Shown: positions 28,847-42,163 of the stretch, in pieces | Numbering within the stretch: position 1 is the first letter of the stretch | Layout of the letters: every line of letters begins with the position of its first letter | Source: Protonemura montana | Lineage: Eukaryota > Arthropoda > Insecta > Plecoptera > Nemouridae | Direction of reading: 5' to 3' | NCBI GenBank assembly: GCA_947568835.1 | Contig: OX387605.1 | Span: 744,001-808,000 of the forward strand | DNA length: 64,000 nt | Notes under the pieces: model-generated | What the model was told of the DNA's origin: nothing | What the model saw: only the letters and a program-made list of their open reading frames with translations | Database searches by the model: none | Translations under genes and position numbers: made by a program

Positions 28847-31800
28847 ATGTCAGCGACGGCGACGCCTGGGTCCCGCGAGGCCGAGCTGCAGTTGGAGGTG
28901 GAACGCCTTGCCAGGGAGTTGGACCAAGCAAGTAGCGAGAAGGTGCAGTCGGCGCAGTATGGTTTATCACTCCTCGAGGAGCAGGCCTCGCTGCGCGCGC
29001 GCTGCGAAGAAGCTGAGGCGCTCTATGAGAACGCCCGCCACGAGCTGGACATTACGCAGGAGGTACGTCGCTTCCTAGAGCTCGGTCGTAGCTGCCTCCG
29101 CTTAGTGTGAGGTTATAACAGTTTTGTCCTTGCAGGCTTTGGCCAAGTTCGCGAGCACCAACCGGGTCACCACCAAGTCCGGTATCGAGACTGAGGAGTC
29201 GCTGATTCTGGAGAGTTCGGCTCGAGAGACGTCGCTCAACTCGGTGATTCTCGAGCTGGAAAATGAAAGTCGTGGACTTCGTCAAGAGCTGGAACGGGCG
29301 ACCACCGAGCGAGATCGCCTCGCGCAGGTAAACTAGACCAGGACTAGACTATTTTCAAATATCACCTTGTGACGATTGCTTATTGAAAGTGTTGCTCTGC
29401 AGGATTCGGTTGTGTTGGAGAGCGGGAAGGACGAGAGTGACAGAGAGCGGCGACTTCTGAGAGCCGAGCTCAAGGAAACCAAGGGACGAGAGAATCGAGT
29501 GGTGGCCGAACTAGAGGAGTTGGAGGCCGAGAATGTCGGACTACAGAAGCAAGTGTCGCATCTGAAGAGCAGTCAAGTGGAGTTCGAGGGAGTTAAACAT
29601 GAGAGCAGACGTCTTCAAGAAGACCTTGAGGTCTGCCGACAGCAGTTGGATGAACTTGCGCAGCTCAAGAAGATTGCTGAGAAGCAGATGGAAGAGGCTC
29701 TTGAGAGTCTGCAGGTATGCAAGCCATGTTCTGTTTCTCAACCAAACAGATTCAGATGTTTTAATAGAAACAAGCTGACCTTTCGGCATTTTTGTTTGAG
29801 AGAAGCGAAAACTTCAATTTCAGTTTTGTCTGCGCACTAACGGCCAAATGTCAGCTCAGATTAGAACCAAATTAACAGACCACATTTAAAGCGGCATTTA
29901 CCCTTCAAAATTAATGTTTAGCATAGATTTGTAACTGTAGTATGAATTGAAATTGACCTATTTAAAAGAATTTTCTGAAAATATGGATTTGCAATTAATT
30001 ATCTAAGATTTGTGGCTTTTCGTGCTGCGTGATCTGCGAGCTGAGTACGATTCTCTTGTAGAGTACTGTCTTTCCCTGCGGCCGCTCCGTTGGCCAAAGT
30101 CACCAAAAGTCTATCCCCTCCCTGCCCCCTCCCTATCCCCTCCCTATCCCCTCCCTGCCCTATTCCCTCCCTGCCCTATCCCCTCCCTGCCCTATCCCCT
30201 CCCTGCCCTATCCCCTCCCTGCCCTATCCCCTCCCTGCCCTATTCCCTCCCTGCCCTATTCCCTCCCTGCCCTATCCCCTCCCTGCCCTATCCTCTCCCT
30301 GCTCTATCCCCTCCCTGCCCTATCCCCTCCCTGTCCTATCCCCTCCCTGCCCTATTCCCTCCCTGCCCTATCCCCTCCCTGCCCTATCCCCTCCCTGCCC
30401 TATCCCCTCCCTGTCCTATCCCCTCCCTGCCCTATCCTCTCCCTGCCCTATCCCCTCCCTGCCCTATCCCCTCCCTGCCCTATCCGCTCAGAGCGGCACT
30501 GCACGGAAATATGCAAGATGCTAATTACATACCTGCGGTAATTCACTTACCGTGGCTAAACGAATAATCTTATCATAAAGCCAAATTATTTCAACACAGA
30601 GGAAGGATGGAGGACTTTACTCAAATTATTTGAATTTTATCTGATGAGAGGTTTGTCCAGGTGCTAGGGGTTGAAAAAGCACTACGGGTTATTTCTTATG
30701 GGAGTTTGTTTTCTAAGCACCCAAGCCGAAAAACACTGACTTTGGCAATTTCTGACACAATTTCAATTTCAATTTCTGACGCAGGATGTTTTGACATGAC
30801 TACGTCTTAAAGCGCATTATATAGGGAGGCATGTACGGATTTGCTCTACAAAATGGCAAATGTGTAACAAGCCCTACAGCCTACAGGAAAAAAAGGACAA
30901 AGCACAAGCATTGATGACTCCGTCCAGGGTTCCAGTCCTGGTACAAGCGAACCTGTCACTCAAACAACGGCGCTGACCCCCGGCATGTGAACTAGATATG
31001 GAATAGATAATCAATACATGGGAGCGTTAAGCAGGCACATGCCGTGACCAGCCCTTGCACAAGCAAATTCTCCTCAATCGTATTACTTTGCCGACTGTGA
31101 TTGAAGCCTGGATGCAAGTGTTTGTACAAATAAACACAATATTATTGCAGTGACTCATAAATATGAAGAGGAAATTAATTGAAAATAAAAATCATTTCTA
31201 AATTACCGAACTTACAGCTGTAAAATCAAATTGCTTCAAATGCCAGTAAACTGTCAAAATCTAGATGTAAGAATTTTAAACAAAATAGAGCCCCCTTGAT
31301 TGCATCAAATAAACTGTGATGGGCCCGAAACTTCGTATCTTAGGAAACATTTTATCCGCTCTATATTGTCGATTGTTCTGGAACTCTTGTCCATTTGAAA
31401 ACTCTCGTGCGTGTAATTACAGTGAAATTGTGATTTAAATTCGATACTAGTTTCTAAAGCACTAGTCAAACGATTGAATCACTAAACGAGAATGACAAAT
31501 CATTGTCTTTGACATCAAATTCAACACCAGCAACAACTGCAACAACGGTCAGTACAACAATGAAAACACAGGATAAATCCTTGTCTTTGACAACAAATTC
31601 AACACCAGCATCAACTGCAACAACGGTCAGTACAACAATGAAAACACAGGATAAATCCTTGTCTTTGACAACAAATTCAACACCAGCATCAACTGCAACA
31701 ACGGTCAGTACAACAATGAAAACACAGGATAAATCCTTGTCTTTGACATCAAATTCAACACCAGCATCAACTGCAACAACTGTCAGTACAACGATGGAAA

Positions 31801-34800
31801 CACAGGATAAATCCTTGTCTTTGACAACAAATTCAACACCAGCATCAACTGCAACAACTGTCAGTACAACAATGAAAACACAGGATAAATCCTTGTCTTT
31901 GACAACAAATTCAACACCAGCATCAACTGCAACAACGGTCAGTACAACAATGAAAACACAGGATAAATCCTTGTCTTTGACAACAAATTCAACACCAGCA
32001 TCAACTGCAACAACGGTCAGTACAACGATGAAAACACAGGATAAATCCTTGTCTTTGACAACAAATTCAACACCAGCATCAACTGCAACAACTGTCAGTA
32101 CAACAATGAAAACACAGGATAAATCCTTGTCTTTGACAACAAATTCAACACCAGCATCAACTGCAACAACTGTCAGTACAACAATGAAAACACAGGATAA
32201 ATCCTTGTCTTTGACAACAAATTCAACACCAGCATCAACTGCAACAACTGTCAGTACAACAATGAAAACACAGGATAAATCATTGTCTTTGACAACAAAT
32301 TCAACACCAGCATCAACTGCAACAACGGTCAGTACAACAATGAAAACACAGGATAAATCCTTGTCTTTGACAACAAATTCAACACCAGCATCAACTGCAA
32401 CAACTGTCAGTACAACAATGAAAACACAGGATAAATCCTTGTCTTTGACAACAAATTCAACACCAGCATCAACTGCAACAACGGTCAGTACAACAATGAA
32501 AACACAGGATAAATCCTTGTCTTTGACAACAAATTCAACACCAGCATCAACTGCAACAACGGTCAGTACAACGATGAAAACACAGGATAAATCCTTGTCT
32601 TTGACAACAAATTCAACACCAGCATCAACTGCAACAACGGTCAGTACAACCATGAAAACACAGGATAAATCCTTGTCTTTGACATCAAATTCAACACCAG
32701 CATCAACTGCAACAACGGTCAGTACAACAATGAAAACACAGGATAAATCCTTGTCTTTGACAACAAATTCAACACCAGCATCAACTGCAACAACGGTCAG
32801 TACAACAATGAAAACACAGGACAAATCCTTGTCTTTGACAACAAATTCAACACCAGCATCAACTGCAACAACGGTCAGTACAACGATGGAAACACAGGAT
32901 AAATCCTTGTCTTTGACAACAAATTCAACACCAGCATCAACTGCAACAACGGTCAGTACAACAATGAAAACACAGGACAAATCCTTGTCTTTGACAACAA
33001 ATTCAACACCAGCATCAACTGCAACAACGGTCAGTACAACGATGGAAACACAGGATAAATCCTTGTCTTTGACATCAAATTCAACACCAGCATCAACTGC
33101 AACAACGGTCAGTACAACAATGAAAACACAGGACAAATCCTTGTCTTTGACAACAAATTCAACACCAGCATCAACTGCAACAACGGTCAGTACAACGATG
33201 GAAACACAGGATAAATCCTTGTCTTTGACATCAAATTCAACACCAGCATCAACTGCAACAACGGTCAGTACAACAATGAAAACACAGGACAAATCCTTGT
33301 CTTTGACAACAAATTCAACACCAGCATCAACTGCAACAACGGTCAGTACAACGATGAAAACACAGGATAAATCCTTGTCTTTGACAACAAATTCAACACC
33401 AGCATCAACTGCAACAACGGTCAGTACAACAATGAAAACACAGGACAAATCCTTGTCTTTGACAACAAATTCAACACCAGCATCAACTGCAACAACGGTC
33501 AGTACAACAATGAAAACACAGGATAAATCCTTGTCTTTGACAACAAATTCAACACCAGCATCAACTGCAACAACGGTCAGTACAACAATGAAAACACAGG
33601 ACAAATCCTTGTCTTTGACAACAAATTCAACACCAGCATCAACTGCAACAACGGTCAGTACAACGATGAAAACACAGGATAAATCCTTGTCTTTGACAAC
33701 AAATTCAACACCAGCATCAACTGCAACAACGGTCAGTACAACGATGAAAACACAGGACAAATCCTTGTCTTTGACAACAAATTCAACACCAGCATCAACT
33801 GCAACAACGGTCAGTACAACGATGAAAACACAGGACAAATCCTTGTCTTTGACAACAAATTCAACACCAGCATCAACTGCAACAACTGTCAGTACAACGA
33901 TGGAAACACAGGATAAATCCTTGTCTTTGACAACAAATTCAACACCAGCATCAACTGCAACAACTGTCAGTACAACAATGAAAACACAGGATAAATCCTT
34001 GTCTTTGACAACAAATTCAACACCAGCATCAACTGCAACAACGGTCAGTACAACGATGAAAACACAGGATAAATCCTTGTCTTTGACATCAAATTCAACA
34101 CCACCATCAACTGCAACAACTGTCAGTACAACAATGAAAACACAGGATAAATCCTTGTCTTTGACAACAAATTCAACACCAGCATCAACTGCAACAACTG
34201 TCAGTACAACAATGAAAACACAGGATAAATCCTTGTCTTTGACAACAAATTCAACACCAGCATCAACTGCAACAACGGTCAGTACAACAATGGAAACACA
34301 GGATAAATCCTTGTCTTTGACAACAAGCTTAAAGCCACCATCAACTGCAACAACAAACGTGAAACGAGTACTTGAAGTAATGCAACGCATTCCATCTGCC
34401 AAAAAAGCTAAGGTTGATGCAAAATCTCAATGGTTTAAACAGCAAAATTGCGCGTCGAGTAACAACATGCAATGTGCTTCTTTAATGACAGTTAAAAATA
34501 TAACGGCCAGCACAGTGATTGCAACGGAATGCGAGTCAGAGGGGTCAATGCCTTCAACATCGGCTTCAACGTTTGCTGAGTTTACAGTCACGCTGCTGAG
34601 TACAGTGTGAGTTTAAATAACGTCAGAAAGCGGCTGAGTCGCCTGGGGTAAGTGGTCACGAGACACGTGGTGCGCGAAGTGGAGATCTGCTGTATGTAGA
34701 TTCAAACGAACATTCACCGACAACCACTTTGGCCATGTTTGCTCGGTTTGTGACAGACTATGGTTCCTGCGTGACCTCACTGCCATTAACGTGAAACAGA

Positions 34801-37800
34801 GGCAGGTCATTACAGAATGGTACGCGAAAGCGAATCGACGCCTGGCTAATGACATCTACACCGTAGTGTGTCGCACTTGTAAGCGTTCGTTGAATGGTGG
34901 GTCGATGCCTGCGTTGGCAAAAGTGAACGGATTTTCTTATATCCAGAAATTCACTGTGATCTACCGCTACTGGATCCGGTCAGCAAAAGGTTGATCTCAC
35001 CTCGTTTGCCCTTTATGCAAGTTCGTCGTTTGCGTCACGACTTTTTTTTATTTTTTTATCTTTATAAATGTTTATTTTCCAATTTCGAGATGATTACATA
35101 AGTTTACATAAACTGAATTTTTTAACATGAGCAAAAAAAACACAAATAAATATCATAGATGTCATAAAACAAAGGGAAAATAACCCACATACGCCGTAGC
35201 TTGTGTGTGAGTGGGTATTCTGCGTGTTCTTTTATAAATTATAAGTCAATATTTCTTGGTAAATATCTACTTCTCGTACGGTATTATCGGTCAGGTTATC
35301 AATGTGCCAGTGGATGTCGGCGAGATGGTGCGATGTCTGCCGAGGCAGTTGGACAACATAACTGACAGTTGTTGGATAACAACGACGACAACGAGGTTGA
35401 CGAGGGTCAGGTCAGCGCTGGACAAACGCTAATGTCTCACGAGCCACATCTTACCAACGCTACGCGGCCAGCAAGACAGTATCGCAAGCGGCGGCAAGGA
35501 CGTGTTATGCGATATCGTCACTACGACAAAGATGACACCGTAAATTATCAAAGGGAAACGGTGCTGCTGTTCGTGCCGTTCCGCAACGAAACGTCCGAAA
35601 TTCTGGACTGTAACAAATTCCTGCAATTTTTCCATGAAAACGAGGGAACGATCATGGAGCGACGTAGCCTGTACGAGTCAAATCTCAATGTAGACAAAGT
35701 AACAGCAGAGCTCTCAGCTTTAATAGCTTAAAAGATCATTTGAGAAGAATCATCTCAGATGAAGATCTTTTGTGATTTTATGGTTTCTTGCATGTGAAGT
35801 TTGGTCAGTACGGTAGTTGACCTACGTGGCTATGCGGTAGTTGAACGTAGTCACGCTTAAATATCGGCCGTATCAATAAAATACAGCTACACCCGTTTTT
35901 TTTTTTTTTATAGTGTAAATATCATTATTAAATCTTCCAAATCGATGGTAAACTAAATTTTGAAAGGTAAATGCCGCTTTAAGTGTTTTTAACCTCGATC
36001 TACCACCTTTTTCAGAAACATCCATCAAATAGTTTTGCAACTATTCAAAATTCACAAATTTAAACGTTCAGGTTTTCCGTTATCGTTTTTGCCGTCGAAC
36101 GTATTTGATATTTTTTCACCCCATGTATATGTAAATTACATGAAAATCAAGCGGTTACAAAGTTACGAGCGCTTGTCATGTTTTGCGAAGGCGGAACGCG
36201 AGGCCAAGTACGCGCTGAAGAAGGAGCTGGACGCGCGCGTGAACGCTGATTCCCTTCACTCGCTGGCGTCGCTAGCGCTGAGCATCGGAGGGGGCGGAGC
36301 CGAGGAGGACGGACTTCCAGAACTGCGACGTCTTGAACACGATCTCCGTCACAGCGGCAACGACGGCCCGGCAAGGTGAGCTACAAAATCTCCCACGCAA
36401 CGTACGTCCAGATCTTTTCAAATGGGGCCGAGTTAATGGGAAACAATTGGAGTAAGGGGCTAATTAATGGTTCTAATTAGTAATTGAATAGAAGCTGACA
36501 CATAATTGGAAGATGATAGTTTGAACTAAACAAACATCTTGAAAGAACACCTACCTTACGATGCTGAAACCAAAGGGCAAATAAGAAATGTTGACGTTTA
36601 TTTTTGTATCTGTGTTATATTATATTTTCCCTGGCTTCCAATGTCTCATGTTGGTCCCACCAGAGGGATTCTGCATCTTGATGTGTTGAACCTAACCTTT
36701 AAACTGTCAATCTACCTTTAAACTGTCAATCTACCTTTAAACTCTCAATCTACCTTTAAACTGTCAATCTACCTTTAACTTCTCAATCTACCTTCTACTT
36801 CTAGTTCTACTTTTTATAACCACCTCCCGACCGATATCAAAGAATCCTCCAAACGTAGCTCCTTCGATCCGAACCTTCGAAACTTCCTTCTCCAAAACCC
36901 TTTCTACAGCCTCCAAGAATACCTGACCAACCATCTCTCACCTACCATCTCTCCTTTGACTCCAAACTCCGAACCTTCCCCCATAATCATGACCTGTTGG
37001 CCTGCATGACCTGCATGACCTGCATGACCTGCATGACCTGCATGACCTGCATGACTTGCATGACATGCATGACCTGCATGACCTGCATGACCTGCATGAC
37101 CTGCTAATGGTTATTGTCACTTTATTGTTAACAAGTTATCGTAAAAAGCAAATACAAATACTATGTACTTGTCCACCGCTTCAAATAAATACAAAGGTTA
37201 GGTTCAAGCAATGCTTGGTGGGTGCAGACATCTAATAATAATAATGTTTATTTATTAGCTATTGAGCCAGTATTTTACACATTAGATATAAGAGGAACAT
37301 AACATTACAAGTGTTTCGCCCACTTGATGCCCATTATTTTAAATTCATTTATATCTTTGTTCCACTTCCCCCCACGCTGTCGAACTGATCTGTTTGTTTT
37401 CCAGCACGGATCTGTTCTCTGAGATCCACGTCGGAGAACTGCGCAAGCTAGAGAAGGCTGTGGAGTGCGGTGAGACAGAACGCGCCGCGCTGACGAGTTC
37501 CTTGCGCGAGGCTCAGGCCGCGGTGGAACGCCGCGATGCTGATGCCAAGGCCGTAGCTGCACGGCTAGCGGCGCTATCAGCCCGCGCTGAGTCTTTAGTT
37601 CACATGCACGACGCTGTCATCAAGTCTCCCCTGCTGGCACCAACCACACAGCAGCAGGTGATTATCATACACGTGACCATCATACACATGACCATCATAC
37701 ACATGACCATCATACACATGACCATCATACACATGACCATCATACACACGACCATCATACACATGACCATCATACACATGACCATCATACACATGATCAT

Positions 37801-40800
37801 CATACACATGACCATCATACACATGATCATCATATACATGACCATCATACACATGACCATCATACACATGACCATCATACACATGACCATCATACACATG
37901 ACCATCATACACATGACCATCATACACATGACCATCATACACATGACCATCATACACATGACCATCATACACATGACCATCATGCACATGACCATCATAC
38001 ACATGACCATCATACACATGACCATCTTACACATGACCATCATACACATGACCATCATACACATGGCCATCTTACACATGACCATCATACACATGACCAT
38101 CATACACATGACCATCATACACATGGCCATCATACACATGACCATCGCACACATGACCATCATACACATGACCATCATACACATGACCATCATACACATG
38201 ACCATCATACACATGACCATCTTACACATGACCATCATACACATGACCATCATACACATGACCATCATACACATGGCCATCATACACATGACCATCGCAC
38301 ACATGACCATCATACACATGACCATCATACACATGACCATCATACACATGACCATCATACACATGACCATCATACACATGACCATCATACACATGACCAT
38401 CATACACTTGTACCTAAGTTAGAAATCAATAAATAAATAAATAAAAATACACCTTAGACCTAGGAACTAGCATAGGCCAGATTGCCTACTAGCACTAACC
38501 ATCGGTATACTTGTACCTAAGTTAGAAATCAATCAATAAAGTAACGATAATGAAATGTAATGAAAGTATTATTGCCTTGCAGAACCCACTGCGTCTGTCG
38601 CTGGCTGCAGCTTCTCGTGAAGCTTCCTCCCTACGTTCGGAGGCTGCTGATCTGGCGCTAGCGCTTCCAGCGTCAGACGCTCTGTCAGCGCTTAGAGCCG
38701 ACTCAGTCACGCTACGCAACCGACTTCACGACTCCGAGTCTCGCGGCAGAAACCTCGACCACGACGTCGTGCTCCTGGCCGAGCTTGCTAACGAGGCTTG
38801 CCATTGGCTGGACACGACTCAGCTTGGGCTTCTCAGCATCGCAGACGAACTGGGACAGGTAGGTCATGTCCCGAGACAATACTCACCTATCTGTTGGCTA
38901 GGTAATTAGAGGAGACAAGATAGTGCATCTTTTCTACAATATTATGACCCTCGGTTTGTCAATTGTGTGCAGTCCCATATGATAAACAAGTTTTAAGATC
39001 CTTGTGTGCTATGCTTGTGCTTATTGCTATGTCAATTGTGTGCAGTCCCATATGATAACCAAGTTTTAAGATCCTTGTGTGCTATGCTTGTGCTTATTGT
39101 TATGTCAATTGTGTGCAGTCCCATATGATAACCAAGTTTTAAGATCCCTGTGTGCTATGTTTGTGCTTATTGCTATGTCAATTGTGTGCAGTCCTATATG
39201 ATAACCAAGTTGTAAGATCCTTGTGTGCTATACTTGTGCTTATAGCTATGTCCATGTCTGACGAAGCCTATGATTGCAGGTGTCATCTTCACCCGCTCCG
39301 CTCCCCGCCCGACCCTCGTCTCCGAGCGGCCGGACCGACGAGCTGGTAGCCGGGCTGACATCCGTAGTTCAACTGCGTGACCTTGATGCCCTCTCAGCTG
39401 CCGCGGACTTGCCTCGAGCTGTTGCCGATATCTTGCACCAGCTTCGTGCGTTGCGTGCTCAGCCAACACCAGCGCTAGCCCCTCCCACTGGACAGGTAAG
39501 ATCTAGATTATTTGAGATCAGCTGATTGGATCCTATGCTCTATCCAGGTTATTTGAGATCAGCTGGCTGGATCCTATGTTCTATCCAGGTTATTTGAGAT
39601 CAGCTGGCTGGATCCTATGCTCTATCCAGGTTATTTGAGATCAGCTGGCTGGATCCTATGCTCTATCCAGGTTATTTGAGATCAGCTGGCTGGATCCTAT
39701 GCTCTATCTAGGTTATTTGAGATCAGCTGGCTGGATCCTATGCTCTATCCAGGTTATTTGAGATCAGCTGGCTGGATCCTATGTTCTATCCAGGTTATTT
39801 GAGATCAGCTGGCTGGATCCTATGCTCTATCCATGTTATTTGAGATTAGCTGGCTGGATCCTATGCTCTATCCAGGTAATTTGAGATCAGCTGGCTGGAT
39901 CCTATGTTCTATCCAGGTTATTTGAGATCAGCTGGCTAGATCCTATGTTCTATTCAGGTTATTTGAGATCAGCTGGCTGGATCCTATGCTCTATCCAGGT
40001 TATTTGAGATCAGCTGGCTGGATCCTATGTTCTATTCAGGTTATTAGAGATGAGCTGACTGGATCCTATGCTCTAGTTACCTGAGCAAGCCTGTGATTGG
40101 TGGTTACAGGGTTCTGGGGCGGAGCGTGAGGTGGAGTTGAGCGAGATGGCCAGCAAGCTCAAGGCGCTGCTGGCCACTAAACGAGAGCAGATTGCTACGC
40201 TACGTACGGTACTCAAGTCCAACAAGAGCACGGCGGAGACGGCGCTCAACAACCTCAAGTCCAAGTACGAGACGGAGAAGGGCGTTGTCTCGGAGACGAT
40301 GATGAAGATGAGGAACGAGCTGCGGCTTCTGAAGGAAGATGCCGCCACGTTCTCGTCGCTGCGGGCGATGTTCGCTGCACGATGCGAGGAATACGTCACT
40401 CAGGTAAGAAACAACACGACTTTTGATGGCGGCGACAAGAAATCTTGGTCGTTAACTTCGGAATAGAGGAGCAAAAATTACTGGAGAATGAAAGCGATGT
40501 CGCGTTGTAAACTTGTTGATAATTTGTTAAGATTTCTTTGTATTTAACCGAGTCACCAAAGAAGCCACTGAAATGCATGAGTTGAACTTTTGCTATCATC
40601 CCTTGTAGCTCCTATGTTTGTGTTTATTGCCCTGGGGATTGTGGGCACTGTATGCTCATTGGCTGACTGCTTGGACATGACTTGGTGCTGATTGGACCGA
40701 TGTGCAGGTTGATGAACTTCAGCACCAGCTTCGAGCTGCAGAAGACGAGAAGAAAACGTTGAACCAACTGCTGCGCCTGGCAGTCCAACAAAAGCTGTCG

Positions 40801-40938
40801 GTGACTCAACGACTGGACGAGTTGGAGGTGGAGCGTGAGATGCGAGCTCAGCGACGTCCCGCCCCCACCGCTACACATCGTGGCAAGGCTCGCTTCCCGC
40901 CCCCGCCGCCCTCTGGCCGCCCCCACACGTACTTCTAG
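28847..40938 (+). CDS. BICD: Bicaudal-D dynein adaptor, 9 exons
   Basis: BICD activates dynein-dynactin through its N-terminal coiled coil and binds cargo adaptors such as Rab6 through its C-terminal one (family knowledge). Exons: 28847-29062, 29136-29327, 29403-29714, 36191-36375, 37405-37657, 38583-38858, 39280-39495, 40110-40403, 40708-40938; all GT-AG, phases agree, 724 aa (fly and human proteins are somewhat longer). Exons 1-3 give the first coiled coil ([36 protein letters not shown]); exon 5 resumes with [16 protein letters not shown]; exons 8-9 give the highly conserved cargo-binding coiled coil ([54 protein letters not shown]). The CC1 box position AAxxG reads SAQYG (residues 35-39). 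The middle region is shorter and less conserved. The exon 4 acceptor (GAAG at 36190) is the least typical. Introns 3-7 are mostly repeats. Confidence 0.95.
30100..30487. repeat. 16-bp C/T minisatellite in BICD intron 3
   Basis: About 24 units of CCCCTCCCTGCCCTAT. The strand asymmetry (pyrimidine-rich) leaves reading frames open in more than one frame; they are artefacts. Confidence 0.95.
31500..34325. repeat. 78-bp satellite open on both strands, BICD intron 3
   Basis: About 36 units of 78 bp (26 codons). On plus the unit reads [20 protein letters not shown] plus TMKTQD; on minus it also lacks stops (about 978 codons). The plus frame continues through a non-repeated tail with a basic motif ([10 protein letters not shown]) to a stop at 34610. 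No ATG precedes the first unit on plus. Unit variants are mostly third-position or conservative (C/T, A/G). It may be an extended N-terminal region of the adjacent Helitron or a plain satellite; no domain was recognised. Confidence 0.8.
34660..35731 (+). pseudogene. Decayed Helitron protein fragment
   Basis: Fragments in different frames match animal Helitron-type proteins: [13 protein letters not shown] (34740 region), [20 protein letters not shown] (34866-34925), then after a frameshift [15 protein letters not shown] (34993-35037). A 240-bp AT-rich insertion follows, then [13 protein letters not shown] (35283 region) and [15 protein letters not shown] and [12 protein letters not shown] (35480-35610). 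Rep and helicase domains are absent. At least one frameshift and one insertion show it is not functional. It sits in BICD intron 3, same strand. Confidence 0.75.
35733..35890 (-). repeat. Dispersed repeat, inverted copy of 18720-18890
   Basis: Starts at AAAAGATCATTTGAGAAGAA just after the Helitron fragment and ends at CCGTATCAATAAAATACAGC. It may be the flank of a larger non-autonomous element. Confidence 0.65.
36700..37105. repeat. Short tandem repeats in BICD intron 4
   Basis: Four to five units of AACTGTCAATCTACCTTTA (36700-36790), then about twelve units of the 9-mer CATGACCTG (36996-37103). Confidence 0.85.
37658..38406 (+). repeat. 15-bp minisatellite in BICD intron 5
   Basis: About 50 units of ACCATCATACACATG. 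The intron donor (CAG|GTGATT at 37658) is the array's first unit. The same 15-mer occurs inside each 91-bp 5S-like unit and, inverted, at 50457-50880. Confidence 0.95.
38955..39265 (+). repeat. 73-bp array in BICD intron 6
   Basis: About 4.3 units of the same family as 25556-26668. Confidence 0.9.
39505..40075 (+). repeat. 41-bp minisatellite in BICD intron 7
   Basis: About 14 units, starting about 10 bp after the donor (39496) and ending about 35 bp before the exon 8 acceptor. Confidence 0.95.
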
Positions 40939-42163
40939 AGCCACGCCCCTCACACGTACTTGTAGCCCCGCCCATCTTCCCGCCTGCTGGCTGCAGCGAG
41001 AATCACTGCGCCGAGGATCAGATATTGTCGGCTAATTTCGTGTCGGCCAATCACACGAGTGATTGCTCCAGGAAAGTCTTGCCTGGCGTTGATGGACTGG
41101 GGCCTATAATGATTGGTCCCAGTCGATCCATCACAAGCAACAGGTCGGATGCTATCGTGGATATCCCAAGTTTTAGTAGTGCTGTCGTAGGTATGCGTGT
41201 TAGTTAATCGTAAACGGCATCTAGACTTTTATTATTATTATTATTGAAAACATTACTATATTTATAATGATTATTATTGTTATTGTTATTATGAAATCGG
41301 TAGCGGTTGCTACCGAACAAGATCCAGCTCACTAACCGGGGAAAAGATTGTCGAATGCTGACATTTTGGTAGAGCAAATGTCAGCTGTCTGGTTGTCTGT
41401 CATCGTCAAGGCAACGAGGGTCGGAAAACAAGTTTTGGGTTCTTGTTTCGTAGCGAAGTCGCTGGCGAAACGTCAGCTAACACCGCGCTTCTCTTCCGGT
41501 CCTGCGTAGCCATAGCAACGTAACGCCTGCATGTGAAAAGTTTGATTGGTAGACAAGAAGTGTAATCTGAGTGCTAACTCGAGTTAAGCGCCTGTTTCTG
41601 TGACATCCACGGCAACTGTGATTCTTGTTTCAACCCCTGAAGGCTTTGTACGTTCGGTTAAAGCAAGTCTTTGCCTGCACGGCATTCGTTCTTGTTTTCA
41701 ACCCGATTTCTTTTGCGCCAATGATCAAAAACCCCCGGCACGCTTATGTTTCCGGGAGTGACTTCTCCCGGGAGATGCATTTTAACCTCCTGTCCTCGCG
41801 TCTACGTCGCCCGAGTGCATGGACTTGGCCCACGACGGCCAAGATATTAGTGAACGAAGCCGGACGTTAAGGACTTAGTGCTAGTGGTGTTGGAGTTATT
41901 TGCTGAATAAGTTATGTTAATCAATATTAACACAAGAGCAACGTTCTGGGAGCGTTGAGAGAGAGAGAGAGAGTTTTAGCTCGCAACGTCCATTGTTCCG
42001 TGCCAAGCTAATACGACCGTCCCAAGCAGCTCGCCGTTCACCGGTTGCCACGGTAATTATGTTTGAGTGGGAAATAAAGAAATTACTTAACCTTTGCCAA
42101 ACTGTAGTTTTATTTATTCTTTGTTAAACGTGTGGATTACCGATCGAAGAAAATATCGTCAAT
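40939..42163. other. BICD downstream region
   Basis: No gene found. It has an ATT-rich run (41231-41250) and a GA run (41956-41974). AATAAA at 42073 could be a poly(A) signal. The block 41640-41880 has mixed composition and an 81-codon frame without recognisable similarity; a retroelement end is possible. Confidence 0.4.

Noticed and set aside
37394-38422. Long frame with MTIIH repeats as an extension of BICD exon 5
   Set aside because: BICD exon 5 ends at the GTGATT donor and continues in phase at 38583; the rest is a 15-bp array.
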